NCBI GenBank assembly: GCA_036268995.1
Contig: DATATB010000185.1
Span: 1-64,000, forward strand
Length of the DNA: 64,000 nt
Source of the DNA: DATATB01 sp036268995
GTDB lineage: Bacteria > Planctomycetota > Planctomycetia > Pirellulales > PNKZ01
Reading direction: 5' to 3'
Positions within the stretch are counted from its first letter, which is position 1, and each line of letters begins with the position of its first letter. The translations under genes were made by a program, and so were the position numbers. Shown in pieces: positions 15,680 through 24,508 of this stretch. Under the pieces are notes generated by a model. It ran no database searches and was not told where the DNA came from. It was given only the letters and a program-made list of their open reading frames with translations.

Positions 15680-16540
15680 ATGCAGGTCGTCATCACTGCC
15701 GTCGGCCCCGACAACCGCGGGCTGGCCGATCCCATCATCCACTACGTCACCGGTCGCGGCGCGAACATCGCCGAGATCCAGATGTACGATCACGACGAGC
15801 AGTCGCTGTTTGCGATGCTGTTGCGGATCGAACTGCCCGGTAACGAGATGCCGGCCTTGCAGCAAGCCGTAAACGAAATCGGCCGCGACAAGCAGTTGTC
15901 GATCCGCGTCTGGTCGCCCGAGCTGCGCGCCAGCCGCCCGCGTTTGGCCATCTGCACCACATTTCGGCTCGAGCCGCCGCTGGCCCTGCTGCGGGCCGTG
16001 CGCGACGGTCAACTGCGGGCCGATGCCGCCGTGATGCTTGGCAATCGCCCGAACTGCCGGTCGCTGGCCGAGCAGTTCGGCGTGGACTGGCACCTGGTGG
16101 GCGATGAGCAGGGCAATACCGACGACGAGCGGCTCATCGCGCTGTGCGATGAGTACGAAGTCGACTACATCATATTGGCCCGTTACATGCGAGTGCTGCC
16201 GGCCAGCAGTTGCTGGAAATACGCCGGCGGCCGTATCATCAACCTGCATCACGGCCTGCTGCCGAGCTTTCCCGGCTTGCGTCCCTATCACGATGCTTAC
16301 GCCAGCCGCATGCTCACCTACGGAGCGACGTGTCATTTCATCGTGCCCGACCTGGATGCCGGCAACCAGATCATTCACCAGCAGCCGTTTACCGTGCCGC
16401 CGGGCCTGCCGCTGGCCGATGTGATGCGATTGGGGCAGGAGGACAACGAGCCGCGCTGCCTGGTGGAAGGCGTGCGCCGCGTCGTCGACGGCGAAGTGCA
16501 ATTGCGCTTCCACCGCGTCGTGGCCCGCAACCGGCGATAG
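15680..16540 (+). CDS. purU: Formyltetrahydrofolate deformylase
   Basis: PurU hydrolyses 10-formyltetrahydrofolate to formate and tetrahydrofolate, supplying formate for purine synthesis and balancing one-carbon units. The 286-residue product has an N-terminal ACT domain (about 1-85) and a formyltransferase-fold domain with the motif IINLHHGLLPSFPG and the late Asp in FIVPDLDAGNQIIHQ, matching the catalytic Asn-His-Asp set of the family. The start at 15680 gives the normal family length; an upstream extension would run into the REP-like repeat. It stands alone between repeats. Confidence 0.9.
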   Translation: MQVVITAVGPDNRGLADPIIHYVTGRGANIAEIQMYDHDEQSLFAMLLRIELPGNEMPALQQAVNEIGRDKQLSIRVWSPELRASRPRLAICTTFRLEPPLALLRAVRDGQLRADAAVMLGNRPNCRSLAEQFGVDWHLVGDEQGNTDDERLIALCDEYEVDYIILARYMRVLPASSCWKYAGGRIINLHHGLLPSFPGLRPYHDAYASRMLTYGATCHFIVPDLDAGNQIIHQQPFTVPPGLPLADVMRLGQEDNEPRCLVEGVRRVVDGEVQLRFHRVVARNRR

Positions 16541-16727
16541 TTCTTCGCCCTGAAAGGGCGTAAAGTCCATAGCCACGGGCGTGAGCCCGTGGAAGGCAAT
16601 CGCACGATGCGTCTGAGCCCTGAAAGGGCGGCACTCCTCTGTCGCCCTTACAGGGCTTATGCATGTCGCGCCACTCGCGGTTCCAGGGGTTCACGCCCCT
16701 AGCTAACGACTTCCGCCCCATTCAAAG
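16541..16727. repeat. REP-like repeat cluster after purU
   Basis: Three related short palindromes of the type CGCCCTGAAAGGGCG occur at about 16546-16560, 16617-16631 and 16643-16657 (the last inverted, CGCCCTTACAGGGCT). Between them is CCACGGGCGTGAGCCCGTGG, itself a hairpin, and a similar one (AGGGGTTCACGCCCCT) follows near 16685. This cluster fills the gap between two convergent genes and may act as a bidirectional transcription stop. Confidence 0.55.
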
Positions 16728-17165
16728 CTAGTTTCTGCTTTGCAATTGCTGGTCATCGCTCGGGGCTGTGCTCGTGTCGAGGGGCACGGCTGTAGGATTC
16801 GATATCGGCAGCAGGTGCGGCTTGATCTTCGCCAGCTTTTTGGGGCCGACGCCGGAGACGCGGTCGAGGTCGTCGTGGCTCGTGAATGGGCCGTCGAGCT
16901 GCCGGCTCTCGACGATGCGCCGGGCCAGCGTTTCGCCCAGGCCGGGCAGTTGGGCCAACTCGGGCCAGGGGGCCGTGTTCAAATCGACGCGAAACTCGGC
17001 GGGCCGAACCGTTTGCCGGTCGAGTTCAACCAGGTCGCCCGAAGGCCCACCGGCAGCCAGCCAATATCCGGCCAAAGCGACCAGGCCCAACAGCACCAGG
17101 ACCGCGACGGTTCGCTGATCGTGCGGCCGCAGAATCCAGGGCGAAGGCGTGGGCGGGTCGCTCAT
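16728..17165 (-). CDS. ComEA-like helix-hairpin-helix DNA-binding membrane protein
   Basis: The 145-residue product has one transmembrane helix at about 19-39 (VAVLVLLGLVALAGYWLAAG) and then two helix-hairpin-helix motifs: VDLNTAPWPELAQLPGLGE and FTSHDDLDRVSGVGPKKLAKI. In ComEA this layout holds double-stranded DNA outside the inner membrane for uptake. The hydrophobic segment and C-terminal HhH order fit. Competence is not shown by the neighbours, so a general DNA-binding role is also possible. It lies 22 bases downstream of the large membrane protein gene and is probably cotranscribed. Confidence 0.75.
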   Translation of the reverse strand: MSDPPTPSPWILRPHDQRTVAVLVLLGLVALAGYWLAAGGPSGDLVELDRQTVRPAEFRVDLNTAPWPELAQLPGLGETLARRIVESRQLDGPFTSHDDLDRVSGVGPKKLAKIKPHLLPISNPTAVPLDTSTAPSDDQQLQSRN

Positions 17166-17187
17166 CTGCGCTCAATTTGCAGGCGCC

Positions 17188-20100
17188 TCATTTTGCCGGC
17201 GGCTGGGCCGCATCTTCGGCCCCGCGAACTTGCGAAGTGCCGGTGGAATAGGCACGATATTGATCCGCGTACTCGGCCGGCGGCCGGGTGCGCGCCGTGT
17301 CGCGCAGGTTGCGCAGCCGCTGGTTGCGATAGTGATCGCCGGCGGCGCTGGTGCCGTGCGGTCGGAGGCCCAGGCTGCGGAGCGATTCGTCGAGCTGCGC
17401 TTGGGCCGCGCGGCCGGCGGCGTTGTCCTGCTTCGCTGCCTGTTTCATGGCTTCCCAGCGATTGATAAAACGCTGGGCATCTTCACGCGTCCACTTGAGC
17501 TTGTTGAGCAAGTCGTCGGACCCTGGCTTCTGGAGCTGATGCTTCAAACGCTCGAGCGCCAGGTCCGTGGCCTTGCGGGCGTAATCCAGATTGGGATCTT
17601 CTTCGGGCCCGGCAGGGTTCGGTTGTTGCGGCGAGCGAGCGCCGTTGTACTGATCGGCCGAGCCACCGCCGCCGGGGTTGCCGGCTCCCTGCTGTTTGCC
17701 GCCCCCTTGAGCCGCGCCGCTCGGCGTGCCGTCCGATGCATCGCCCTGGGGTGCATTTTGCGGTTGATCATTTCCGCCCCGGGCTTGCTGCTGGCCGCCG
17801 GGTTTGGAATTGCCCGGCTTCTGGCCGGAGCCCTGGCCGGGTTGCTTACCGCTGGCGCCGGGCGTGGGCTTTTGAGCCTGGGCCTGGTCGCCCGGTTTGC
17901 CGCTGGTTTCGCCGGGTCCTTTTTCGTTGGACTTTCCGCCGCCGTCGTCGGATGCCGTGTTCTGGCCCGCGCCGCCGGTGCCGGATTGATTGGCCTTCTG
18001 GCCGCCGCCTTCTTCGCCGCCGCCCGACTGATCGCCGCCGACAGAACCCTTGGAGTTCGAATCCTGCGGGCTGCGGCTGGGCGAACTGCCTTCGCCCGAA
18101 TTCATCGGCTGCTGCTGCCCGCCCGACTGATCGTCTTGCTTATCGCGCGACATGTTCGATTCTTGCGGCGAGGGAGTTCCCTGCTTGTCGGTGCCCGGTT
18201 GACCGGCACCGGCCTGGTCCTTGCCGTTATCGGGATCGCCGCCTTTGGCATCTTGCTGGCCGCCGGCCTGCGGATTGGTCGGCTGATCCTTTGCCTTCTG
18301 ATCGCCCGGATTGCCGGCAGCCTTGTCGCCTTGGCCCGGCTGGCCGCCAGTTGGCTGACCGGCTTGATTGTCGCTGCCCGGGCTCTCGCCCGGCTTTTTG
18401 CCTTCGTCGCCGGCCGGTTTGCCGCTAGGCTCTTTTCCACCCGGGTCTTTTCCGCTCGCATCTTTGCCGCCCGGATCCTTGCCGGGCTGATCCTTGCCAC
18501 CCTGATCGCTCGCGCCGGGCTGTGGACTACCCATCGGATCGCGGCCGGGCTGCTCGCCCATCTTGCCGCCGGACTGCTGCTGATCGCCACCGGATGGTTG
18601 CTGATTGCCCGGCTGCTTGTCGGCCTGCGGTTGAGCGCCTGGTTGCCGGCCGTCTTGCGGTTTGTCCTTGGGCGCGGGCTGCCCCTGCTGCTGTCCTTCG
18701 CCTTGCTGACCTTTGCCTGGCTGCTGACTGCCCTGCTCTTTACTACCCGGTTGGGGTTTGCCCGACGGTTGGCCGGACTGCGGTTGCTGGCCCTTGTCGT
18801 CACTGCCCGGCTGCTGATTGGATTGCGGCTGGCCTCCCGGCTGACCATCGGGTTTTTGCTGACCGCCGCTCGATGGCTGACCGCCGGTTGGGGATTGCTG
18901 GCCCGGCTTGGGCTGGCCGGGCTGCTGACCGGATTGCGGCTGGCCTCCCTGCCCGCCAGATTGTTGCTCACCGCCGGGCTGGTTTTGGCCGCCAGGCATG
19001 GGCTCGCCGGGTTGACCGTCGGACTTGCCAGGCTCGCCGCCGGCTTGTGGATCGGCCGGTTTGGTTTGACCCGTCCGCTGTGCGCCCAGCGGCTTTTCGT
19101 CCTGGCCGCCGGATTCGGGCTGGTCGGGGTTTTTGCCCTGGTCGTTGGCACCGGCTGGCGCCTGATCCGCCTTTGAGCGGCCGGTTTCGCCTGCGGCGCC
19201 CTGGCCCTTGTCGCCGGCCTGGCCGCCGTTGTCGGGCGGGCGGCCGTCGCCGCTGTCGCCGGGCTTCTGGCTGCGGGCCGATGACTTCGGTCCGTTGCCG
19301 GCAGGCGATTCTTCCTGATTCGGATCGTCCGGCTTTTGCTTCGGACTGGGTTTGTCGTCGGCCTGTTCGTCTGCGTTCTGGGGATTGTCGTTCTGTGGAT
19401 TGGCTTGCGGCTTGTCCTGGTCGAAGTGCTTGTTGATCTCGTCAATGGCTTTGCCGGGATCGGCATCGGGATCGACGCGCTGCTCGTCGGGCTTCTGCTG
19501 ACCGCCTGGCTTTTGCTCGCCACCGGCCTGTTGCTCACCGCCGGGAGGCTGCTGGCCGGGTTGTTGCTCACCGGCCTGCTGCGGCTTTTTCTGGCCGCCG
19601 TCCTGTTGATCGGCTGGCTGATCTTGAGGCCGCTGGCCGGCCGGCTGCGCGTCGGGCTTCTGGCCGTCGGCCGGCGGCTGCTGATCGGGGCGATGTGCCT
19701 CCGGCGGCTTGGCCTGGGCCAGTTGGTCTTGCTCTTTTTTCTGCTGCTGCGGCGAAAGGATACGCAGCGTGTACTTAGGAGTCTCCGTCCGATTGGGCTT
19801 CTGCTCAGGCTGCGACTGCTTGTTGTCTTCGGCCACGGCCCAAAACTCGACCTTGTCGCCAGCCTTGAGTCCCAGCGAGCGGGCGTTAAGCACGTAAGCC
19901 GTGCGGACCGGCCCGGCGCGCGGATCGGTCACCAGCGGCGGAATCGCCAGTGGCGTGCCGTTGCGCTCGATCTCGAGCGTCAGCTTCGCCAGCTTGAAAT
20001 CGGGATCAGAGGCCGCCAGTGTCAGCCGTAGCGAGCCGCTCTCGGCCATCGACAGTTCTTGTTTCGGATCGAGCTGCGGCTGCACGAACGCCACTTCGGG

Positions 20101-21399
20101 CGGCAAATCGGCCACGACTTCGATCTTGTAGCGAATCGGCGCGACGTCGTCGGACGAATGTCCCTGGCGATCGGTGAAGACCAGATAGTAGGCGGTGTGC
20201 TCCGGCTTGCCGTCCTTGATTGCCAGAGTGAAGCTATACGAAGCCTCGCGCCCGCTCGACGACATGCGAACGCCAGCCGAGCCTCCGTCGTCGAATCGCA
20301 CGTGGGCAGTCTTGATCGGGTGCGTGGTCTTGGCGTGCAGCGTGACCGTCGTGCCTTCGATGGCCTGCAAGTCACCCTGCCGCTCGGTCGTGCGCGGGGG
20401 CAGCTCGGTGTAGGCCGGATAACGATAGTCGACGCGCTCGACGCTGATGGCTGGAGCGATGAGCGCCTGCACCTGGTACACGCGCGAAATGGCGTCGCCA
20501 GCCACGATGCGATACGACAGGTCTTGCTGCAAGCCCGACCCGCCGTCGGGCAAGTCGGCCGCGTAGCGGTAGCTGTTGTCGGGCAATTCCATGCGGATGG
20601 GCTGATCCACCAACTGGCCGTCGGCCGTCGAGTAGTAGATCGTCACCGGCTCGCCCGGCTCGAGGCCTTCGACCAGCGCACTGACGCGGACGCGTCGTTC
20701 CTGCAATTGCTGACTGTCACCCGGCTGCACGTCGTCGATCTGCACGCGCGTCGGCACGGCCAGGTCGGCCCAGGGATCAATCACGCGGCCGATCGACCGC
20801 AACGGGTCCTTGGGCGACAGCACTTTGTACAAGCAGAAGGCCACGACCAGGACCGCCAGCACGTAACCCAGCTTGACCAGGCGCGAACCGTCGACGGCCG
20901 ACTCCACGGTGACCTGCGTCAGATCGTTGGCCGCCTGGTGTTGCATGCCTTCGTACACCACCGTCGGCAGCTCGTTGGCCCGGCCACGCAGCAGCAACAG
21001 ATTGATCAGGCTGTTTTTGAGCGCCGGCCGGCTCTGCTCGATGGCCCGAGCGGCATACAGCGGATTGACCCGGCGCATCAGCAGCGGGACGACATACGCC
21101 AGCCCATAGCCGCCGAAGGCCAGTACGAACACGCCCAGCGCGGCCAGGCGCCCGCCGAAGCCCAGCCCGTGCGGCATGATCCAATGATCGACCAGCACCA
21201 TCAGCGCCAGATAGGCCAGCGAGCCGACCGACAGCACCAGCACGGCCACGGCCAGTTCGATGGCGTGCAACTGCTGCCGGGTTTTTTGCAGCTTCTGCTC
21301 GATATAGCGATCGCACTCGACCGGCAATTGGCCTGCGGCCGAGGCCGACTGGCCGGCCGCCGAAGTTTTGGAATTGCGATTGCCGGCCGGTGATGCCAT
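17188..21399 (-). CDS. Large membrane protein with long Gly/Gln/Pro/Lys-rich region (DUF4175-like)
   Basis: The 1403-residue product starts MASPAGNRNSKTS, has two membrane helices near residues 50-115 and a third near 190-210, then an outer domain of about 400 residues with Ig-like beta segments (YYSTADGQLVDQPIRMEL; SVERVDYRYPAYTELPP). From about residue 560 to 1270 it is an extreme low-complexity region of Gly, Gln, Pro, Lys, Asp and Ser (QPGQQP, GGEQQ, PGKDP motifs). A helical C-terminus ends it. The order resembles DUF4175-type large membrane proteins seen in bacteria with outer-envelope complexity. The start at 21399 avoids an upstream extension of odd composition. The function is unknown; a structural or glide-like surface role is a guess. 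Confidence 0.7.
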   Translation of the reverse strand: MASPAGNRNSKTSAAGQSASAAGQLPVECDRYIEQKLQKTRQQLHAIELAVAVLVLSVGSLAYLALMVLVDHWIMPHGLGFGGRLAALGVFVLAFGGYGLAYVVPLLMRRVNPLYAARAIEQSRPALKNSLINLLLLRGRANELPTVVYEGMQHQAANDLTQVTVESAVDGSRLVKLGYVLAVLVVAFCLYKVLSPKDPLRSIGRVIDPWADLAVPTRVQIDDVQPGDSQQLQERRVRVSALVEGLEPGEPVTIYYSTADGQLVDQPIRMELPDNSYRYAADLPDGGSGLQQDLSYRIVAGDAISRVYQVQALIAPAISVERVDYRYPAYTELPPRTTERQGDLQAIEGTTVTLHAKTTHPIKTAHVRFDDGGSAGVRMSSSGREASYSFTLAIKDGKPEHTAYYLVFTDRQGHSSDDVAPIRYKIEVVADLPPEVAFVQPQLDPKQELSMAESGSLRLTLAASDPDFKLAKLTLEIERNGTPLAIPPLVTDPRAGPVRTAYVLNARSLGLKAGDKVEFWAVAEDNKQSQPEQKPNRTETPKYTLRILSPQQQKKEQDQLAQAKPPEAHRPDQQPPADGQKPDAQPAGQRPQDQPADQQDGGQKKPQQAGEQQPGQQPPGGEQQAGGEQKPGGQQKPDEQRVDPDADPGKAIDEINKHFDQDKPQANPQNDNPQNADEQADDKPSPKQKPDDPNQEESPAGNGPKSSARSQKPGDSGDGRPPDNGGQAGDKGQGAAGETGRSKADQAPAGANDQGKNPDQPESGGQDEKPLGAQRTGQTKPADPQAGGEPGKSDGQPGEPMPGGQNQPGGEQQSGGQGGQPQSGQQPGQPKPGQQSPTGGQPSSGGQQKPDGQPGGQPQSNQQPGSDDKGQQPQSGQPSGKPQPGSKEQGSQQPGKGQQGEGQQQGQPAPKDKPQDGRQPGAQPQADKQPGNQQPSGGDQQQSGGKMGEQPGRDPMGSPQPGASDQGGKDQPGKDPGGKDASGKDPGGKEPSGKPAGDEGKKPGESPGSDNQAGQPTGGQPGQGDKAAGNPGDQKAKDQPTNPQAGGQQDAKGGDPDNGKDQAGAGQPGTDKQGTPSPQESNMSRDKQDDQSGGQQQPMNSGEGSSPSRSPQDSNSKGSVGGDQSGGGEEGGGQKANQSGTGGAGQNTASDDGGGKSNEKGPGETSGKPGDQAQAQKPTPGASGKQPGQGSGQKPGNSKPGGQQQARGGNDQPQNAPQGDASDGTPSGAAQGGGKQQGAGNPGGGGSADQYNGARSPQQPNPAGPEEDPNLDYARKATDLALERLKHQLQKPGSDDLLNKLKWTREDAQRFINRWEAMKQAAKQDNAAGRAAQAQLDESLRSLGLRPHGTSAAGDHYRNQRLRNLRDTARTRPPAEYADQYRAYSTGTSQVRGAEDAAQPPAK

Positions 21400-21513
21400 A
21401 GGTCGTTGCGAGCGGAAAGGACGCTGGAGTTCGGCCAGTGCATTATAGCCGCGCCACGGCAAACGGGTGAAATGTCCCCTCAAGCAGGTGGAATCGAGGG
21501 CGAAAAGAACGCA

Positions 21514-21665
21514 TTTTTCCGTAGCCCAGTCCTTCAGGACTGGGTTTTTGGGGGCCGCGCCAATGCCATCGCCCGATTCGATGCGGCCGTCGGCCGCATC
21601 GAATCGGGCGATGGCTCGCGCGTTCGGTCGCGGAACCCAGTCCTGAAGGACTGGGCTACGGAAAA
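21514..21665. repeat. Long palindromic repeat, family A, copy 1
   Basis: The outer ends are TTCCGTAGCCCAG at about 21517 and CTGGGCTACGGAA at the other end. The inside holds a perfect 24-bp inverted repeat (21565-21588 and 21592-21615) with a 3-base loop and the core GATGCGGCC. Subrepeats CCCAGTCCTTCAGGACTGGG flank it. The same plan returns at 25685-25835 with a different arm sequence but the same core, so the copies keep pairing rather than sequence. No open frame lies inside. Confidence 0.8.
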
Positions 21666-21692
21666 CGCCCCTAAACAGCGATCCGCTTCGCG

Positions 21693-22481
21693 CTAGTACG
21701 GAAATCGCTCGTCGAGCTTGCTGGCCGAGAGTTCGACCAGGAAGCCGGATAGCCGCTCGACGAGCCGGGCCATCATTTGCCGGCCCTTTTCGGCCGTGGC
21801 CGGGTGCGGGTTGCCGGCGCCGCTGTTGGTCGTGAGCAAATGCCAGGGCCGCGTGATGGTCACCCAGCCGCGATTGACCGCCTCGAACCGCGTGTCCGCC
21901 ATGCGACCCTCGTCGGCCGCCAGGCTGCCGTCGGCACGCCGCGCGACCAGGTGCGGGTGGCAGGCCAGGATGACTGATGTCTCCATCTCGCCGGCGTGGT
22001 CGCCAGCATCGTCGAAGATCTCGTGCTCAATGTCTGCCAGCACGCGATACCAATTGCACAGAAACAATTGCGAGCCGCCGCGGCCGTGTAGCTCGCGCAG
22101 CAGCGGCTTGAGATCGTTGCCGCCGTGACTGTTCAAGAGCACGATCTTGCGAACGCCGTGATGCACCAGCGAATCGACCAGGTCGGTAATCACGCGCCCC
22201 AGCGTCGATGGGTTGACGTTCATCGCCAGCGGAAAATTCATCTGGTTGGTTTCGGTGCCATAGGGCATCGTCGGCAGCAGCACGACGCGGGCACCCTGCT
22301 CGTGAGCCGCTGCGCAAATCTGCTCGCCCACCGCGTCGGCCTCGAGCGTGTCGGTGCCGTAGGGCAGGTGCAAGTTGTGCGGCTCGGTCGCGCCCAGCGG
22401 CAGCACGGCCACTTCGTAGGGATGCTCTTTCACATAGCCGTAGTTGGTCTCGGCCAGAATCCAAGGGCGAGCGGTGGGCAT
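21693..22481 (-). CDS. Creatininase-family amidohydrolase
   Basis: The 262-residue product fits the creatininase family of metal-dependent amidohydrolases. It has the metal ligands GATEPHN and HLPYGTD near residue 30-45, NSHGGND and the late HAGEMETS segment. Members hydrolyse creatinine, mycofactocin precursors or formamide-type compounds, so the substrate here cannot be named. The start at 22481 (MPTARPW) removes a leader that is only repeat sequence. The family B repeat lies just upstream, and no operon partner is evident. Confidence 0.8.
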   Translation of the reverse strand: MPTARPWILAETNYGYVKEHPYEVAVLPLGATEPHNLHLPYGTDTLEADAVGEQICAAAHEQGARVVLLPTMPYGTETNQMNFPLAMNVNPSTLGRVITDLVDSLVHHGVRKIVLLNSHGGNDLKPLLRELHGRGGSQLFLCNWYRVLADIEHEIFDDAGDHAGEMETSVILACHPHLVARRADGSLAADEGRMADTRFEAVNRGWVTITRPWHLLTTNSGAGNPHPATAEKGRQMMARLVERLSGFLVELSASKLDERFPY

Positions 22482-22506
22482 GGGCGACTCGATCGGGCGA
22501 CTTAAG

Positions 22507-22606
22507 GATCGACTGAAAAACAACTTCTCCACAACCCCTCTCCCCTTTGTGGGAGAGGGTAGGGTGAGGGGGCCCAAAAAATAACGAAGTTGTTTTTCAG
22601 TCGATC
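22507..22606. repeat. Inverted-end repeat, family B, copy 1
   Basis: Perfect 20-bp ends: GATCGACTGAAAAACAACTT (22507-22526) and its complement (22587-22606), around a C-rich centre (CCCCTCTCCC, and AGGGTGAGGGGG). Related elements lie at 46511-46611 and, decayed, at 36638-36734. The whole can fold as one long hairpin and contains no gene, so it resembles a MITE or a structured mobile repeat. Confidence 0.75.
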
Positions 22607-22607
22607 T

Positions 22608-22823
22608 TCAGCGCCGCAGGCTGGAGTGATAAATGACCCAATACACGGCAACCGCCGGCAAGCCGCCCAACAGCGCCGTCAGCGTCCAGACGGTCGGCGA
22701 AATCGCCAGCGGCTGCACTCGGCCCGTGTCCAGACGATTGGCGTCGTCGTAAACGGCCATCGCCAGCGCCACGTGCACGACAATCGTCAGCACGCTAATC
22801 AGCAATCCGAAGGCGATGGTCAC
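22608..22823 (-). CDS. Small two-span membrane protein
   Basis: The 71-residue product has two hydrophobic segments (about 4-23, IAFGLLISVLTIVVHVALAM, and 44-62, TLTALLGGLPAVAVYWVIY) with a polar loop between. It ends in basic residues, as expected for a small inner-membrane protein. It lies 33 bases downstream of the secreted HEATH-motif protein gene in the same direction. No known family recognised. Confidence 0.55.
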   Translation of the reverse strand: MTIAFGLLISVLTIVVHVALAMAVYDDANRLDTGRVQPLAISPTVWTLTALLGGLPAVAVYWVIYHSSLRR

Positions 22824-22856
22824 GGCATCCCAATCCTGGTCTTCAACCGGCCCGGG

Positions 22857-24335
22857 TTAATCGCTACGGCCGGTGGCGGTCGCCTGCACAAACGCCCGAT
22901 ATTCGGCATCCAGCCGCGGATAATCGCTGCCGGTGAGCTGCGCGAGGGTTCCGGGCCGGTCGCGGCCAGTATAGATGGCGACCAGGTAGGCGACCAGCGT
23001 GTCGCGAAAGCGGCCATCGCCGTCGAATACCAGGAAATAGGTCAGGCCCGAGGCCTCGGTGTACAAGCTGCGGATGCGCTCGTCGTGTTGCAGACGATCC
23101 ATGCTCATATCCGCCAATTCAGCCAGCGGCACGTAGAAGTGATCGACCAGCAGGCGCTGTCGTGCGCCGCCCAAGCGTATGGCATTCAGTCCGCCGAGCA
23201 CGCAAAAACCGTCGCGCTCGACGAGCGACTCCATGAAACAGGCGACGCCCTCGAGTACCCAGAAATTGGCCTCGCGGCCCGGCAGCGGCACGACGGGACG
23301 CATCTCGTTGAAAAGCTGATGCGTGGCCTCGTGGTAAACGATGCTGTCGTCCGGCTCGGCGGGAACGAAGAAGTAGGCCTTGCGCTGCGGCGGGTAGTAA
23401 TAGCCCGTGGTCATGCCCACGCGGGGATCGATTTTTTGCATCTCGGCGACGTACTCATCGCGATCGCGGAAATAAATCACCTGGTGGCGCGCCGGGCGGC
23501 GAGCCTCGACCGCGCCGCCGGCAAACGCCCGGCGCAGCTCGGATTCGCTCACGTAAAACGTCACGAATAGCTGCTGCCAGGCTCGATACAGCCGCTCGAG
23601 CCGCGTGGCCATCCGCACGCCTTCTTCCAGGCTGTGGTCAGTGCGCACGTGGTAGTGTTCCGTCTCGATGTCCCAGCCGTGGGCGATATCGGCGTGCCGC
23701 CGCGCGTCGTCGGCCGCCTTCGACCAACGGCCCAGTTGGTAGCGCTCGCCCGCCTCGTAACGCGCCACGCGATCTTGCAGCAGCCAACCGTATTTAGCGT
23801 GCCAGACTTTGTGCGCTCGGGCCTGGGTCGCCTCGTACGGCGTCCGCCAGCGCCCCTCGAATTGCTCGTAGCCCAAAATGCGCCGGCCCTCGGCATGGTC
23901 CGGGTTTTCACGCACCGCGGCTGTAAGCAGCTCGAAAGCCAGCGTCGGCCGATGACCGCTCAAGGCCTGCTTCGCCAGCTCGAACAATTCCTTGGCCCGC
24001 TCTTCGCGCAATTGCCGGAAGCGGCTGCACCACTGGCGAACATCCGGCGGGGCATCGGCCGGCGGATTCCAATCCGGGCTCGCCGGCAGAATCGGAACCT
24101 CGAGCGTTACCGGCTGCGGGCGCGACACCCAGCCTCGCGTGCGAGCCGCCTGCTCCGCGAGCTTGTGCTCGTCACACCACTTGGCCAAAGCCTCGAGCCG
24201 CGTGCGATAGTCGGCCGCCAGTTGTGCCGCTGCGGCCGCTGGAGATTGCGCCGGCGCCGCCGCTTGAACGACGGACGCAAGCGCGAGAAGAACGAGGAGC
24301 GAAGGTGCGCCGGTAGGTAAACGATTGGTTTTCAC
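22857..24335 (-). CDS. Secreted HExxH metallopeptidase-like protein (DUF1570-like)
   Basis: The 492-residue product starts with a signal peptide (LLVLLALASVVQAA). The middle has a TPR-like helical stretch and then a domain with VYHEATHQLFNE, an HExxH zinc-binding motif, followed by FWVLEGVACFMES as in gluzincin-type secreted peptidases and planctomycete DUF1570 proteins. It probably acts outside the cytoplasm on proteins or peptides. It is followed in the same direction by the small membrane gene at 22608. The promoter side (24340-24440) contains short repeats only. Confidence 0.7.
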   Translation of the reverse strand: MKTNRLPTGAPSLLVLLALASVVQAAAPAQSPAAAAAQLAADYRTRLEALAKWCDEHKLAEQAARTRGWVSRPQPVTLEVPILPASPDWNPPADAPPDVRQWCSRFRQLREERAKELFELAKQALSGHRPTLAFELLTAAVRENPDHAEGRRILGYEQFEGRWRTPYEATQARAHKVWHAKYGWLLQDRVARYEAGERYQLGRWSKAADDARRHADIAHGWDIETEHYHVRTDHSLEEGVRMATRLERLYRAWQQLFVTFYVSESELRRAFAGGAVEARRPARHQVIYFRDRDEYVAEMQKIDPRVGMTTGYYYPPQRKAYFFVPAEPDDSIVYHEATHQLFNEMRPVVPLPGREANFWVLEGVACFMESLVERDGFCVLGGLNAIRLGGARQRLLVDHFYVPLAELADMSMDRLQHDERIRSLYTEASGLTYFLVFDGDGRFRDTLVAYLVAIYTGRDRPGTLAQLTGSDYPRLDAEYRAFVQATATGRSD

Positions 24336-24440
24336 TACAGAGACACAAAGGCACAGAGAAAATGAAGGGGAGAAGAAAGTTCCGGCGGATGGATTAACCG
24401 TATTTACTCTACCACGGCGGGAGCGACAACGTCGTCAAAC

Positions 24441-24502
24441 AAAGCCGCGACCGGTGGTCGCGGGAATTGCGGCACGGGCCCGCGACCAGCAGTCGCGGCT
24501 TT
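24441..24502 (-). terminator. Candidate terminator hairpin after the TIM-barrel gene
   Basis: AAAGCCGCGA (24441-24450) pairs with TCGCGGCTTT (24493-24502), and a nested CCGCGACC-GGT-GGTCGCGG lies inside. It is directly downstream of the minus-strand gene ending at 24509. There is no long U-tract, so the call is weak. A related motif appears at about 42027 (GCCGCGACCGCTGGTCGCG). Confidence 0.35.
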
Positions 24503-24508
24503 ATGCGC

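Noticed and set aside
15062..16576. Minus-strand open frame across purU and its upstream region
   Set aside because: Antisense to a clear purU gene and to REP-like repeats; no family resemblance.
17149..19176. Long plus-strand open frame (675 codons) rich in Leu, Ala and Gly
   Set aside because: It is antisense to the low-complexity region of the large minus-strand gene; its bias arises from the complement of Gly/Gln/Pro/Lys codons.
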